A stretch of 64,000 nt of DNA from Tepidicaulis sp002389665 (GTDB lineage: Bacteria > Pseudomonadota > Alphaproteobacteria > Parvibaculales > Parvibaculaceae): positions 2,604,001 to 2,668,000 of the forward strand of contig NZ_OZ244942.1 of NCBI RefSeq assembly GCF_965222285.1, in the 5' to 3' direction. Shown piece by piece: positions 54,541-63,574 of this stretch (position 1 is the first letter of the stretch; each line of letters begins with the position of its first letter). Under the pieces are notes generated by a model. The model was not told where the DNA came from and did not search any database. It saw only the letters and a program-made list of their open reading frames with translations. Made by a program: the position numbers and the translations under genes.

Positions 54541-55338
54541 TCAGCGCAGATCGAAGGTGACCGGCACCTCGATGCTTAAAGGAAAGGGGCCGAGCTCCGC
54601 ATAAGGACGCGGCAGGCGCCCGGCATCAGCCACCATCTCTTCCACCGCCCCGTCGAGCCGGGAAGACCCGGAGCTGCGGACAATCCCATGGCGCAGCACC
54701 CGGCCTTCTCCATCGATCGTCAAGGAAAGCGCGACCGTGCCTTCCTCACGCATCAGCCGCGCGCGGCGCGGATAGGATTTATGCCGTTCAAGATGGGCGC
54801 GCAGCAGCGCGAAATAATCCGCCGCGCCCGGCGCGCCGCCGCCGCTTTGCCCGCCGGTCAGTGCATGAGCGGCGCTTCCCGTCCGGCTTTGCGCCTGGCC
54901 TGCGCCATCGCCGAGGGATGCAATCTCCTGCTCGGCCTGGATCGGCTCAGTCATCTCATCCTTAGGCTTGTTCTGCACCGGTTTTTGCACCGCTTCTTTT
55001 CGTGGCTCGGGTTTCTTCGGTTTCTTTTCCGGCTTCTTCACGGTCTTTTCCGGTTCGCGCTTGCTCACTGGCTTTTGCACCGGCGCAACCGGCAACGCCT
55101 CGGCTTCCACAATGGGTTCCGGTTCAGGCAGAGCTTCCGGCGCCTCTTGCACTTCCGGTGCAGCCTCAATTCTTTTGGGCGCAGGCGCCCCGGCAATAAT
55201 GGAAACGGCAAGCCCGCCGGAGCCTGCCGCTGCCGCACCGGGCGGCGTCTCCTGCAGGAAAAGCCCGAGCGCTGCGCCATGCACGAAAAGCGCGGCGAGG
55301 CACATGGGCCCCAAAAGCCGCCAGCGGATTTCCCTCAT
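54541..55338 (-). CDS. tonB: TonB family energy transducer
   Basis: Cytoplasmic-membrane energy transducer of 265 residues. One N-terminal TM helix (GPMCLAALFVHGAALGLFL), a periplasmic Pro/Glu then Lys/Pro-rich spacer (about 65-130), and a C-terminal TonB domain (YPRRARLMREEGTVALSLTIDGEG to the end FDLR). It overlaps the upstream exbD by four bases (ATGA). As last gene of the heme operon it should energise the HmuR receptor, together with the ExbB and ExbD proteins. Confidence 0.92.
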   Translation of the reverse strand: MREIRWRLLGPMCLAALFVHGAALGLFLQETPPGAAAAGSGGLAVSIIAGAPAPKRIEAAPEVQEAPEALPEPEPIVEAEALPVAPVQKPVSKREPEKTVKKPEKKPKKPEPRKEAVQKPVQNKPKDEMTEPIQAEQEIASLGDGAGQAQSRTGSAAHALTGGQSGGGAPGAADYFALLRAHLERHKSYPRRARLMREEGTVALSLTIDGEGRVLRHGIVRSSGSSRLDGAVEEMVADAGRLPRPYAELGPFPLSIEVPVTFDLR

Positions 55339-55736
55339 CCGGCCCCCTCCTGCACGATGAGGCGCAGCTCGCTCCGCCCCGCCTCGCGCAGCTCCCGCAT
55401 CAACGTGACAAGCGCGGCGGCATCGGCCTCTTTATCCGCCACGATGTCGAGCGGTTGGGGCGCGGCTTCTGTCGCCCCAAGGCGCTCAAGCACGGCCGCG
55501 CGCGGCAATTCTTCACTTCCCAGCGCGAAAGCGCCTTCCGCGCTGACATAAAGGCGAAGGTTTTGCGTCTCCCCTTCCTCGCCCTTTTCTTCAAAGCCGG
55601 GCGGGGAAACGGGAAAAGGCGGGCTTTCGGCGAGAACGCCCGCAATCATGAAAAAGATCAGCAGCAGAAAAATGATATTGATAAGCGGCAGGGCCGGTTC
55701 GCTCTCCTGAAATTTTGACGCGCGGCGCAGTTTCAT
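55335..55736 (-). CDS. exbD: ExbD-like protein with Asn at the essential Asp position
   Basis: A 133-residue TM-plus-periplasmic domain ExbD/TolR family protein. The single TM helix reads LPLINIIFLLLIFFM. Canonical ExbD/TolR has Asp at the position of N20 (PLVDVxxxLL), which carries protons and is essential; here the codon is AAT. It overlaps the previous exbD by four bases and tonB by four bases, so all are co-expressed. It probably pairs with the other ExbD, which keeps its Asp. See findings. Confidence 0.88.
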   Translation of the reverse strand: MKLRRASKFQESEPALPLINIIFLLLIFFMIAGVLAESPPFPVSPPGFEEKGEEGETQNLRLYVSAEGAFALGSEELPRAAVLERLGATEAAPQPLDIVADKEADAAALVTLMRELREAGRSELRLIVQEGAG

Positions 55737-56173
55737 TCCCCGCCTCCGTTTTCCTGCCCCTGGGGATCGACAAAGGAAAGTGTCTGCCCGCCCGCACCGC
55801 GCACGATCTCCGCCCCATGCATGAGATCGGCAAGGCGCGCGCCGCCGGCAGGTTCCAGGAAGACCGGCGGCAAGCCGTCTTTCCCTTCGCTTTTCAGCCG
55901 CGTGGAAAAGGCGTCGCCGTCCAGCCGGGCGCCGTCGATCTCGAAAGCGCCGCCTGGATGGATTTTGACATGCAGGGGCCGCGTCTCGCTTGGCGCAGCC
56001 CCGGCCTTGCCCGCGCTCACATCCAGCGCTTGCCAGACCTCGAACCGCGTGGCGAGCATGAAGAAGATCAGCAGAATAAAAATCACATCGATGAGCGATG
56101 TGAGGCCGATCCGCGCCCGGGTCCGCCCCGGCCTTTTAATCTGCAGCCTTGAGGAAACCGCGCTCGCCGCCAT
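55733..56173 (-). CDS. exbD: ExbD/TolR family biopolymer transport protein
   Basis: A 146-residue ExbD: short cytoplasmic N-terminus, TM helix with SLIDVIFILLIFFMLA in which D29 is the expected proton-carrying Asp, then the periplasmic domain. Works with ExbB in the proton channel driving TonB. Its start overlaps the end of exbB by 38 bp, an unusually long overlap but the frame has no better start at the TM helix. Confidence 0.92.
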   Translation of the reverse strand: MAASAVSSRLQIKRPGRTRARIGLTSLIDVIFILLIFFMLATRFEVWQALDVSAGKAGAAPSETRPLHVKIHPGGAFEIDGARLDGDAFSTRLKSEGKDGLPPVFLEPAGGARLADLMHGAEIVRGAGGQTLSFVDPQGQENGGGE

Positions 56174-56876
56174 GACGGGCCTGCTCTTTCAGTTCGAGTT
56201 GCAGGAAAAGATGGGTAAGGCTCTGCTCCATGACATGGGCAAGGCGTTCGCCGCGCCGGTCGAACCAGTTGACCGCCGCGGTCACCGGGATGGCAACGCC
56301 AAGCCCTGCCGCCGTCGTCAGCAGCGCTTCCCAGATGCCGCCGGAAAGCTGGGTGGGGTCGGCCCGCCCGGCAGCCGAGGCAAGCGCATGAAAGGCATCG
56401 ATCATGCCGAGCACCGTACCGAGCAACCCGAGCAGCGGGGCGAGCATGGCAATCACTTCCAGAAAACGCAGATGCGAGCGCAGCACTTCCAAAGCCGCTT
56501 CCGCCTTGAGCTGCGCTTTTTCCCGCAATAGCGCGAGCGGCAGAGAGCCAGCCTCCTCGAGCACCGATTTCATAATGGGGCCGAGCGGGCCTTTGATCTT
56601 GCCCGCTGCTTTCACCCCTTCGTCCGCCTCGCCCGCTTCAACGGCGCGGAAGACCTGCTGAATGGATTTGCGCGAAGGCGCGACGCCGCGCATCTGCACG
56701 AGCTTGGCGAGCATGACGCCAAGCGCTGCAACGGAAAGCGCGGCAAGCAAATAAAGCACCGGGCCGCCGGCCCCGGCCATATCGAGAAGACTGGAAACCG
56801 CTTCCGGGCTTGCCGCGGCCCGCGCCGTTTCAAGCGGCGCGCTTTCAGGAGGTGTCGAAGAAAGAGGATCGCTCAT
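56136..56876 (-). CDS. exbB: ExbB (MotA/TolQ/ExbB proton channel family)
   Basis: A 246-residue membrane protein with three TM helices. TM1 is near 28-50 (GGPVLYLLAALSVAALGVMLAKLV), TM2-TM3 carry LEVIAMLAPLLGLLGTVLGMIDAFHAL and GIWEALLTTAAGLGVAIPVTAAVNWFDRRGE, the classic signature with Thr residues facing the channel. Pentamer of the TonB motor. It lies 27 bp after hmuV in the heme operon. Confidence 0.95.
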   Translation of the reverse strand: MSDPLSSTPPESAPLETARAAASPEAVSSLLDMAGAGGPVLYLLAALSVAALGVMLAKLVQMRGVAPSRKSIQQVFRAVEAGEADEGVKAAGKIKGPLGPIMKSVLEEAGSLPLALLREKAQLKAEAALEVLRSHLRFLEVIAMLAPLLGLLGTVLGMIDAFHALASAAGRADPTQLSGGIWEALLTTAAGLGVAIPVTAAVNWFDRRGERLAHVMEQSLTHLFLQLELKEQARHGGERGFLKAAD

Positions 56877-56903
56877 GAGGAAATTCCTTCTCAGCCAAAC
56901 ATG

Positions 56904-57689
56904 TCAGGCAGGCATGATTTGCGGGCAGCCGCGCGAGGGATGGGGGAGAACGGAAACGGGCATGCCGTAAACCGCTTCGATGAGATCGGCCCGGAACACT
57001 TCATGGGGCGGTCCGTCCGCCTGAATGCGCCCGCGCTCCAGCAGCACCACACGGTCCGCGTAAAGCGAGGCAAGATTGGGATCGTGCAGCACCGCCAGCA
57101 CCCCTGCCCCTTGCGAGGCGAGTTCGCGAGCAAGCGTCAGCGTGCCGTGTTGATGGGCAAGATCGAGATTGTTGGTCGGCTCATCGAGAAGCAGATAGCG
57201 CCCGTCGCAAAAGCAGGGCGCGGTGCGCCAGATCTGGGCAAGCACACGGGCGAACTGCACGCGCTGCTTTTCCCCGCCTGAGAGCGTGGTGTAGCGCCGT
57301 TCGGCCAGATGCGCCGCGCCGGTAAAGGCAAGGGAAGCATCGATCGCCTCGCCGTCATGGCACGCTTCGGGCCGGCCTCTGTAAGGCGCACGACCGAGCT
57401 CCACCACATCGCGCACGGCAAAATCGAACGAAAGCGCATGGGACTGGGAAAGCACGGCGCGTTTGCGGGCAAGATCGCCGGAGGCAACGCTGGCAAGCGG
57501 CGCCCCGTCAAGCATCGCGGTGCCGCTGTCCGCCTGGCGCGCGCCTGCCATGACCGAAAGGAGCGTCGATTTCCCCGCTCCGTTCGGCCCGATCACCGCC
57601 ACGACTTCTCCCGGCGCAAGGCGGAGGGAAAGATCGCTCAGCACCGGGCGCCGCCCGAGCGATACGCAAATATCTTTTACTTCAAGCAT
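56904..57689 (-). CDS. hmuV: Heme ABC transporter ATP-binding protein
   Basis: ABC ATPase of 261 residues. Walker A GPNGAGKST, signature LSGGEKQRVQFARVL, Walker B YLLLDEPTNNLDLAHQ, H-loop VLHDPNLAS. With HmuU it imports heme from the periplasm. It overlaps hmuU by 8 bp. Confidence 0.96.
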   Translation of the reverse strand: MLEVKDICVSLGRRPVLSDLSLRLAPGEVVAVIGPNGAGKSTLLSVMAGARQADSGTAMLDGAPLASVASGDLARKRAVLSQSHALSFDFAVRDVVELGRAPYRGRPEACHDGEAIDASLAFTGAAHLAERRYTTLSGGEKQRVQFARVLAQIWRTAPCFCDGRYLLLDEPTNNLDLAHQHGTLTLARELASQGAGVLAVLHDPNLASLYADRVVLLERGRIQADGPPHEVFRADLIEAVYGMPVSVLPHPSRGCPQIMPA

Positions 57690-58782
57690 GGCCCGCCTCC
57701 TTACGCTGCCGCATCAAAAGCCAGAAAAAGAACGGCCCCCCGACAAGACTGGTTACGACACCGATGGGAAGCTCGGCCGGCAGCACCGCAAGGCGCGCGG
57801 CAATATCCGCTCCCACCAGAAGACTGGCGCCGAGAAGAAAAGACGCAGGCAGCACCAGCCGGTGATCGGGCCCGAAGGCAAGACGCACGAGATGCGGCAC
57901 GACGAGGCCGACAAAACCGATGACGCCGGTAAAAGCAACGATGACGCCCGTCATCAGCGCGGTCGTGAAAAGAATAAGCCGCTTCACATGATCCGCGTTG
58001 AACCCCAGGAAATCCGCTTCGCGCTCGCCGAGCAAAAACGCATTGAGCGCATGGGCAAGGCTGAGCAGCACGGCAAGCGGGGGAAGCGCAAAGAGCGCGA
58101 TCCAGCCGACCTGCTGCCAGCTTGCCGCGGCAAGCGAGCCCAGCATCCAGAAATTGATGTCCCGCAGCTCCTGATCGGAAGAAGCGAAAACCGCATAACC
58201 GATCCCGGCGCCCGCCACCGCGTTTACCGCGACACCGGCAAGCAGCATGGTCGCCACATCCACCACGCCGCCGCGCGCCGCGATCCGGTAGACAAGCCCG
58301 ACGGCCAGAAGCCCGCCGATGAAAGCCGCAGCCGGGCGCAGGTAATAGAAGAACCCGGGATCGAGAAAGGGGAGCAAAAAGCTGCCGCCCAAGATCGTCG
58401 CCACCACGGCAAGCGCCGCCCCGCTTGAAACGCCGATCAACGCCGGATCGGCAAGCGGATTGCGGAAAAGCCCTTGCAGCGCGGCGCCCGCCCCGGCAAG
58501 GCAGGCCCCGGCCATGGCGCCCAGCACAACACGCGGCAGGCGCACATGAAGCAGCACGGTTTCCTCCGCCCGGCTCACCTCGGCAAACCCGCCAAGCCCT
58601 AGCGCGTCCAGAATGATCGAGAGCTGATGGGAAACGGGAATGGAAAGCGCGCCGAGGCCCGCTCCGGCAAAGAAGACGGCGGCAAAGAAAAGCGCAAAGC
58701 CGGCAAGGATCAGGCTGCGAGGAGATGGATTTGCCGCCCCGCCGGCCTTGCGCCTGTTCTGTATCGCAGCGACGAGCGACAT
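57682..58782 (-). CDS. hmuU: Heme ABC transporter permease (FecCD/BtuC family)
   Basis: Polytopic permease of 366 residues with the FecCD pattern: LPRVVLGAMAGACLAGAGAALQGLFRNPLADPALIGVSSGAAL, GVVIAFTG-like VIVAFTGVIGFVGLVVPHLVR, and the late LPIGVVTSLVGGPFFFWLL. I start at the ATG at 58782, with TTGAGG upstream; a TTG at 58791 overlaps the hmuT stop and is the alternative. Pairs with HmuV. Confidence 0.95.
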   Translation of the reverse strand: MSLVAAIQNRRKAGGAANPSPRSLILAGFALFFAAVFFAGAGLGALSIPVSHQLSIILDALGLGGFAEVSRAEETVLLHVRLPRVVLGAMAGACLAGAGAALQGLFRNPLADPALIGVSSGAALAVVATILGGSFLLPFLDPGFFYYLRPAAAFIGGLLAVGLVYRIAARGGVVDVATMLLAGVAVNAVAGAGIGYAVFASSDQELRDINFWMLGSLAAASWQQVGWIALFALPPLAVLLSLAHALNAFLLGEREADFLGFNADHVKRLILFTTALMTGVIVAFTGVIGFVGLVVPHLVRLAFGPDHRLVLPASFLLGASLLVGADIAARLAVLPAELPIGVVTSLVGGPFFFWLLMRQRKEAGHA

Positions 58783-58787
58783 GGGCC

Positions 58788-59759
58788 TCAATGCTCTGCG
58801 CTATTCAATTGCGCGGCTTTTGCCGCAAGTTCCGGGTGCAGCACGCGGGCCAGTTTCTGCGCCGCCTCCGGCGTGCGCGGCCCGAAGCCGAGCAGCAGAA
58901 GCGAATCCATCATCACGAAACGCCCCTCACGCCCGGCAGGTGTTTCCGCGACACCGGCAATTTCCAGCACCTTGTCTTTACCGCCCATGGCTTCGGCCAC
59001 ATGAGAAGGCACGACAATGACATCCGGCGCCGCCGCAATCAGCGATTCCGCGGAAACGGGCTTCCAGTTTTCAAACTCGGAAAAAGCATTGGTGCCGCCT
59101 GCCAGCTTGATCATCGCATCGGCGGAACTTTCCGCGCCGCCGGCAAGCGGCGCCCCGCGCCCGGCCGAGAGCAGAATGACGACACGCGGCGCGTCTTCCG
59201 CTTCGGCGACCAGCGCTTCAAGACCGGAAAAACGGCGTGCAATTTTCTCTTCCAGCTGCTTGGCTTCTTCCTGAAGACCGAGCGCCGCGCCCACCGCGCC
59301 GATTTTCTGCAGGACGCCCGCCGGGCTCGTTTCATCCGGTACGGTGACGACATTGAGCCCAGCAGCTTTAAGCTGGCGCAGCACGTCCTCAGGCCCCGCA
59401 TCTTCCACGACCAGCAGAAGGTCCGGGTCCATCGCCACAATGGGCTCGGCGGCAAGCTGGCGGAAATAACCGACCTTCGGCAGGTCTTTGGCGTCTTCCG
59501 GATAAAGGCTCGTAACGTCAGCTGCGATCAGCCGCTCGCCCGCGCCCAGCGCATAAATGATTTCAGTGACGGCCCCGCCCGCGCTCAAGACGCGCGCGGG
59601 CGCCTTAGCGGGCGTTACCGTTTCAGAAGCCGGGGACGCCGTCCCGCTTTCCTCCGCCCGAACCGCCGAAGCGGCAAAAGCCGCGAGCGAGAGGGAAAGC
59701 GAGACAGCAAACGCGCCGAGGACCTTGGCGCGCCCCGTGAAGGAGGCACTCCGCACCAT
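58788..59759 (-). CDS. hmuT: Heme ABC transporter substrate-binding protein
   Basis: Periplasmic heme carrier of 323 residues: signal peptide (LGAFAVSLSLSLAAFAASAVRA), two lobes joined by a long helix of the TroA/BtuF type. Motifs ARVLSAGGAVTEIIYALGAGERLIAAD and the Tyr in KVGYFRQL recall HmuT/ShuT heme ligation. Its ATG overlaps the hmuS stop by one base (TAATG). Confidence 0.94.
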   Translation of the reverse strand: MVRSASFTGRAKVLGAFAVSLSLSLAAFAASAVRAEESGTASPASETVTPAKAPARVLSAGGAVTEIIYALGAGERLIAADVTSLYPEDAKDLPKVGYFRQLAAEPIVAMDPDLLLVVEDAGPEDVLRQLKAAGLNVVTVPDETSPAGVLQKIGAVGAALGLQEEAKQLEEKIARRFSGLEALVAEAEDAPRVVILLSAGRGAPLAGGAESSADAMIKLAGGTNAFSEFENWKPVSAESLIAAAPDVIVVPSHVAEAMGGKDKVLEIAGVAETPAGREGRFVMMDSLLLLGFGPRTPEAAQKLARVLHPELAAKAAQLNSAEH

Positions 59760-60847
59760 TAGTGTGCCTCCAGCTTTTCAAGTTCCGAGACGATCTCACG
59801 CCAGCCTTCCAGCTCCGGCTGGCCGGGCTTGCGCTCGCCGAACATCATGGCGATCACCTCACCGTCCGCGCCGAAAATTTCCAGCGAGGTGACGGTGCCG
59901 TCATCGGTCGGCTTGCGCACGATCCAGGCATCGGCAACGAGGTCTTCGCGCAGATGCAGGTTGAAGCGCTCATCGAGCACATTCATCCAGGGCCCCATCT
60001 CCTTCAGGTTCTCGACGGGGCCGGTATGAATTTGAATGAGCCCCTGATTGCCGACGAAAATCATGATCGGCAGCGCCCGGTCGCGGGCCTTTTCAAGCGC
60101 CGCACGGAAGGCATGGACCGGCACCTTGACCGTGTATTCCCCTTCGGCAAGGCGGAAAGCCTGCGTGCGCCCGGCCTCAAGGTCCTTGAGCATGCCGAAG
60201 AACTGATGCACATCCTTGATGGCACCCCAACGGGTGAGGAGCGCGTCGCGGTCGATCTCGCTATCGGGCCGCTCCGCCGCTTTCGGAGCGCGCGGCTCGA
60301 GCGTCAGAAGGCCGGGCTCCTGATCATCGGCCAGATGTTCGCCGATCAGCGCTTCGAAAGCGACGTCATCGCTTTCCTCGCGCAGATAGATTTTGTGAAT
60401 GGCCTCGCCGTCTTTGGCAAAAATTTGCAGGCTTTTGCGCAGGCCCGAGGCAAGCTCTTCTTCCACTACAAAGGCATGGGCCCATTTGGTGAAGAAGAGA
60501 CGCAGGTCCACATCCCGGGCGAGCGTCACACCGCCCGTTTCCGAGACGCGGATATCGCCGAAGGTGCCGACTTTCTCATGCACACAGGCCTCATTTCGGG
60601 TCAGGATCATGACATCGCCGACCGCCGGCATGCCCTCGATCAGCGCCTTCCAGCGCGTACCCAGCCGCCGCACCCCGTCGCCGATACGCACGGCAACAAG
60701 ATCCGCCTCGCTCACCCCGAGCGCGCCTGCCGCATCGCGCACACGCAGCCGGGGATTTTCCGCCCGCATCGCCGCATAGCGCCGCTTGAGCGCATCGGGA
60801 TTAGCCGGGGAAGCGGAAAGGTCGATCGAAGAAACAGCCTGTGACAT
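59759..60847 (-). CDS. hmuS: Hemin-degrading factor (HmuS/ChuX-like)
   Basis: Cytoplasmic heme-binding and degrading or trafficking protein, 362 residues, with the two tandem HemS repeats typical of the family: N-terminal repeat with ALGVSEADLVAVRIGDGVRRL and VMILTRNEACVHEKVGTF; second repeat with VGNQGLIQIHTGPVENLKEMGPWMNVLDERFNLHLRED. The last step of the heme pathway in the cell. It lies between hmuR and hmuT; the coupling to hmuT suggests equal expression. Confidence 0.95.
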   Translation of the reverse strand: MSQAVSSIDLSASPANPDALKRRYAAMRAENPRLRVRDAAGALGVSEADLVAVRIGDGVRRLGTRWKALIEGMPAVGDVMILTRNEACVHEKVGTFGDIRVSETGGVTLARDVDLRLFFTKWAHAFVVEEELASGLRKSLQIFAKDGEAIHKIYLREESDDVAFEALIGEHLADDQEPGLLTLEPRAPKAAERPDSEIDRDALLTRWGAIKDVHQFFGMLKDLEAGRTQAFRLAEGEYTVKVPVHAFRAALEKARDRALPIMIFVGNQGLIQIHTGPVENLKEMGPWMNVLDERFNLHLREDLVADAWIVRKPTDDGTVTSLEIFGADGEVIAMMFGERKPGQPELEGWREIVSELEKLEAH

Positions 60848-60862
60848 GAGAAAGTCCTTTCA

Positions 60863-63010
60863 TCACCAGGTGAAGGCGTAGGAGACGGCAATCTTGTAAT
60901 CGCGGCCCGGTTCGTTCGCGTCGGTAAAGGCGCGCGCATAGGCTTTGTCGAAAATGTTGTCGATGCCGAGATCGAGCCGCACCCCTTGCAAGGCGCCCGA
61001 GGTGGGTGCCCAGGCGGCATAAATGTCGTGCACGACATAGCCGTCGCGGCGCTCATTGGCAGCATTGACCTTGTCGAACTCATCCGCCGCTTCGATACGC
61101 CAGCCGGCAAGACTGTCGAATTCCGGCAGCTTTAGCATGCTGTCGAGATGCAGCTGGTCCGGGGTGAGCACGCCGAGCTTGGCGCCCGTCTGCGTGTTCT
61201 CGCCGTCGACTTCGGAATAGCCGAGCACGAAGCGCACGCGTTCATTGTCGTAGCTCGCTTCCACTTCCGTTCCGTCGAGCTCAGCGTCCGCCACGTTGAA
61301 GTTGCGCGTCGTGCCGTCGCAATTGCCCGGAATGAACGGATTACATTCGGTGAAGAAGGCCGGCTGCGTAACCTCGAGGTCGATGAAGTTTTCCCCATCC
61401 GTGCGGTAGTGAGAGGCTTTGACCTGGAAGCGGTCACCCTCCATCGCCACATCATCGAAGGTCAGCCCCGCGCCGAATTCGAATGTCTCGGTCGTCTGGG
61501 GTTTAAGATCCGGATTGGCGATGAAACGGTTCGTCGCCTGCTGCGAGCCGGGGCCGAACGTGCCCGCCGGAATGGCGAAGTGCACACCGGAAAGATAAAG
61601 CTCGTTGATATCCGGCGCGCGGAAGGCCTCGGCATAATTGGCAAAGAGCACCAGCCAATCGTTGGGCAGATAGCTCACGCCCACTTTCGGCGAGAAGGAA
61701 TCGTCTTCCGTATCCGTTGCCGCCAGTGCGCTTGAGGCTTTGTAATCGTCATAACGCACGCCCGGAATGACCAGAAGATCGCCCGGCAGAACGCCGAAAG
61801 GATTGTTCCAGGCAAGCTCGGCCTGAGCATAGATGCCGTAGAATTCGGTATCGGCATCCGGCACCCCGTCCCGGTTGCCGGAAGCGGACGCCCCGTCCTG
61901 CTCGTCCCGGTAGCCTTCCGCGCCATAAGTCAGCGTCACGCCCAGCGCGTCGCCGAAATCGAAACGCGAGCGGTTGTCGAGGCGGAAGCCGAAGGTCTCC
62001 ACGTCGCGCTTCAGAAGCTCGCCAGCCGGCCCCGCGCCGTTATTATCGAGGCGCAGCTCGTCGGCGGAAAATTCCTGGAAATAGACCACCGCATCGAGAT
62101 CGATCAGCGCGTTGGACGGGTCTTTGAAATTGTAGCCGAGGCGGTAGGTATCGGACTGGATTTCCTTATCCACGATATCGTTTGCCGAACCGGATTGGCC
62201 GTTATTCGGTTCCTGCGCATCGTTGGTGAAACCGAGATAAGTCGCCGAAAGTTCGTGCCCGCCACCCAGATCGTAATTGAGCTTGGCAAGGCCGGAGAGG
62301 AGATCGTCATCGGAAGCGCCAAGCTCGCCGCCATTCCCAAGACGGATCGACCCGGAGGACCGCCGCGTCAGCGAGCCGACGACGCCCAGCCCTTCGATGG
62401 GCGTCGCAAAAGCATTGGTCGTGACATGCCATTCGCGGTTCGCCGTGTGATAACCGGTCTTGGCTTCAAGCTGCGCGCTTTCGCCTGCCTGCAAATGTTT
62501 GCGCGCATCGAGCGTGCGGAATTCGATCACCCCGCCGGTGCCGCCGCTGCCGTAAAGGGAAGAGGCGCCGCCGCGCAGCACTTCGGCCTGTTCCACGACG
62601 CTGGGATCGAGGAAGAAGCGGCCGTCATGGGCGGAGCCGAAATTCTGGCGCACCCCATCGATGAGGATAACGACATCGGAGCCGGAGAAGCCGCGCACGG
62701 AGGGCGTCATACCGGTGCGGCGCGGGCCAGAGGTAAACTCGACGCCGGGCACATGACCCAGAATGTCCGCCGGAGTGGAAGCCTGGCGGCGTTCGATCTC
62801 GTCGCGGTCGATCACCGTCACCATGCCGGGAAATTCGAATGCTTCGATCGGGCTGCGCGTTGCCGTCACGGAAATCGGCGCAATGCGCTTATCCGCTTCT
62901 TCTGCCGCAGCGACAGTGCTGAGCGCAGGCACCGCAACGGCGAGCGCAAGCATGGATACGTAAGTTTTCCGGCAATATGCCGTCTTATAAGTAGCCCCAA
63001 AAATGGCCAT
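60863..63010 (-). CDS. hmuR: TonB-dependent heme/hemoglobin receptor
   Basis: Outer-membrane receptor of 715 residues. Signal peptide (VSMLALAVAVPALSTVAAA), TonB box region IAPISVTATR (about 43-52), plug with IERRQASTPADILGHVPGVEFTSGPRRTGMTPSVRGF, and a 22-strand barrel with FRAPDINELYLSG and NPDLKPQTTETFEFG, ending FTW. The FRAP and NPDL(K) motifs mark heme and hemoglobin receptors. Downstream genes complete uptake. 140 bp separate it from hemP, with no promoter that I can name. Confidence 0.95.
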   Translation of the reverse strand: MAIFGATYKTAYCRKTYVSMLALAVAVPALSTVAAAEEADKRIAPISVTATRSPIEAFEFPGMVTVIDRDEIERRQASTPADILGHVPGVEFTSGPRRTGMTPSVRGFSGSDVVILIDGVRQNFGSAHDGRFFLDPSVVEQAEVLRGGASSLYGSGGTGGVIEFRTLDARKHLQAGESAQLEAKTGYHTANREWHVTTNAFATPIEGLGVVGSLTRRSSGSIRLGNGGELGASDDDLLSGLAKLNYDLGGGHELSATYLGFTNDAQEPNNGQSGSANDIVDKEIQSDTYRLGYNFKDPSNALIDLDAVVYFQEFSADELRLDNNGAGPAGELLKRDVETFGFRLDNRSRFDFGDALGVTLTYGAEGYRDEQDGASASGNRDGVPDADTEFYGIYAQAELAWNNPFGVLPGDLLVIPGVRYDDYKASSALAATDTEDDSFSPKVGVSYLPNDWLVLFANYAEAFRAPDINELYLSGVHFAIPAGTFGPGSQQATNRFIANPDLKPQTTETFEFGAGLTFDDVAMEGDRFQVKASHYRTDGENFIDLEVTQPAFFTECNPFIPGNCDGTTRNFNVADAELDGTEVEASYDNERVRFVLGYSEVDGENTQTGAKLGVLTPDQLHLDSMLKLPEFDSLAGWRIEAADEFDKVNAANERRDGYVVHDIYAAWAPTSGALQGVRLDLGIDNIFDKAYARAFTDANEPGRDYKIAVSYAFTW

Positions 63011-63150
63011 GTCAGTCCCCTCTAAAAACGCGAGTGGACGTCCTGGCTGGCTACCTAACCTTGGGTGCTGGGATGCAGGCTTTGGCTGGCTTGGACGCCT
63101 AAATGAATAGGTCTGGGCAGTGAGAGATCTCCCGCCACGTTTTACGTCGT

Positions 63151-63381
63151 CTACTTCGTCAGTATCAGCCGCCCTTTACTCGTTTCGCGCAGCCGATAGA
63201 AATCGCCATGGTGGTCGATGGTCACTTCCCGGCCCCCGCCGAAAAGATCGCTTGTCTTGAGCACCTGGCCGCCGGAAAACGCCTGCGCGTTTCCTCCGGT
63301 CCGCCTAGCTTCACCTTCCGGTGCCCCATCTGGCGCACCGGACGGCTTCAACCGCAAGACCGGCCGTCTTTCATCTTGCAT
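63151..63381 (-). CDS. hemP: Hemin uptake protein HemP
   Basis: A 76-residue small protein. The C-terminal half, TSDLFGGGREVTIDHHGDFYRLRETSKGRLILTK, is the HemP/HmuP domain. In related bacteria HmuP acts as an activator of heme genes. I start at the ATG at 63381; a GTG one codon upstream is possible. First gene of the heme operon, 50 bp behind the Fur-type box. Confidence 0.93.
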   Translation of the reverse strand: MQDERRPVLRLKPSGAPDGAPEGEARRTGGNAQAFSGGQVLKTSDLFGGGREVTIDHHGDFYRLRETSKGRLILTK

Positions 63382-63435
63382 CACACGTCTGCCCGATTAG
63401 CTCCCGGTCCGGCGGATTTTCCGTCCGCCGCGATC

Positions 63436-63479
63436 TTCATAACAAGAGTCATTCTCAATTGCAATGAGAATCATTCTCA
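63436..63479 (-). promoter_or_regulatory. Fur-type boxes over the hemP promoter
   Basis: On the minus strand TTGCAA (63464-63459), a 17-base spacer and TATGAA (63441-63436) form a promoter that starts near 63429. TGAGAAT-C-ATTCTCA (63465-63479), a perfect 7-1-7 palindrome matching the Fur consensus, and ATTCTCA...TGAGAAT (63451-63471) overlap its -35 region. Iron-dependent repression of the whole operon is expected; the regulator could be Fur or a related protein such as Irr or RirA. Confidence 0.85.
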
Positions 63480-63574
63480 AAACCAAAAGAAAAAAGCATA
63501 GTTCCTGTGGGGACTTAGAGAAAAAGCGGGAAACTAAGAGGGAATCGACACGCGGGGGAACAGGCCGCTAAACC

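Noticed and set aside
63208..63501. 97-codon plus-strand frame across hemP and the Fur box
   Set aside because: Antisense to hemP and running through the promoter; no ribosome site or domain.
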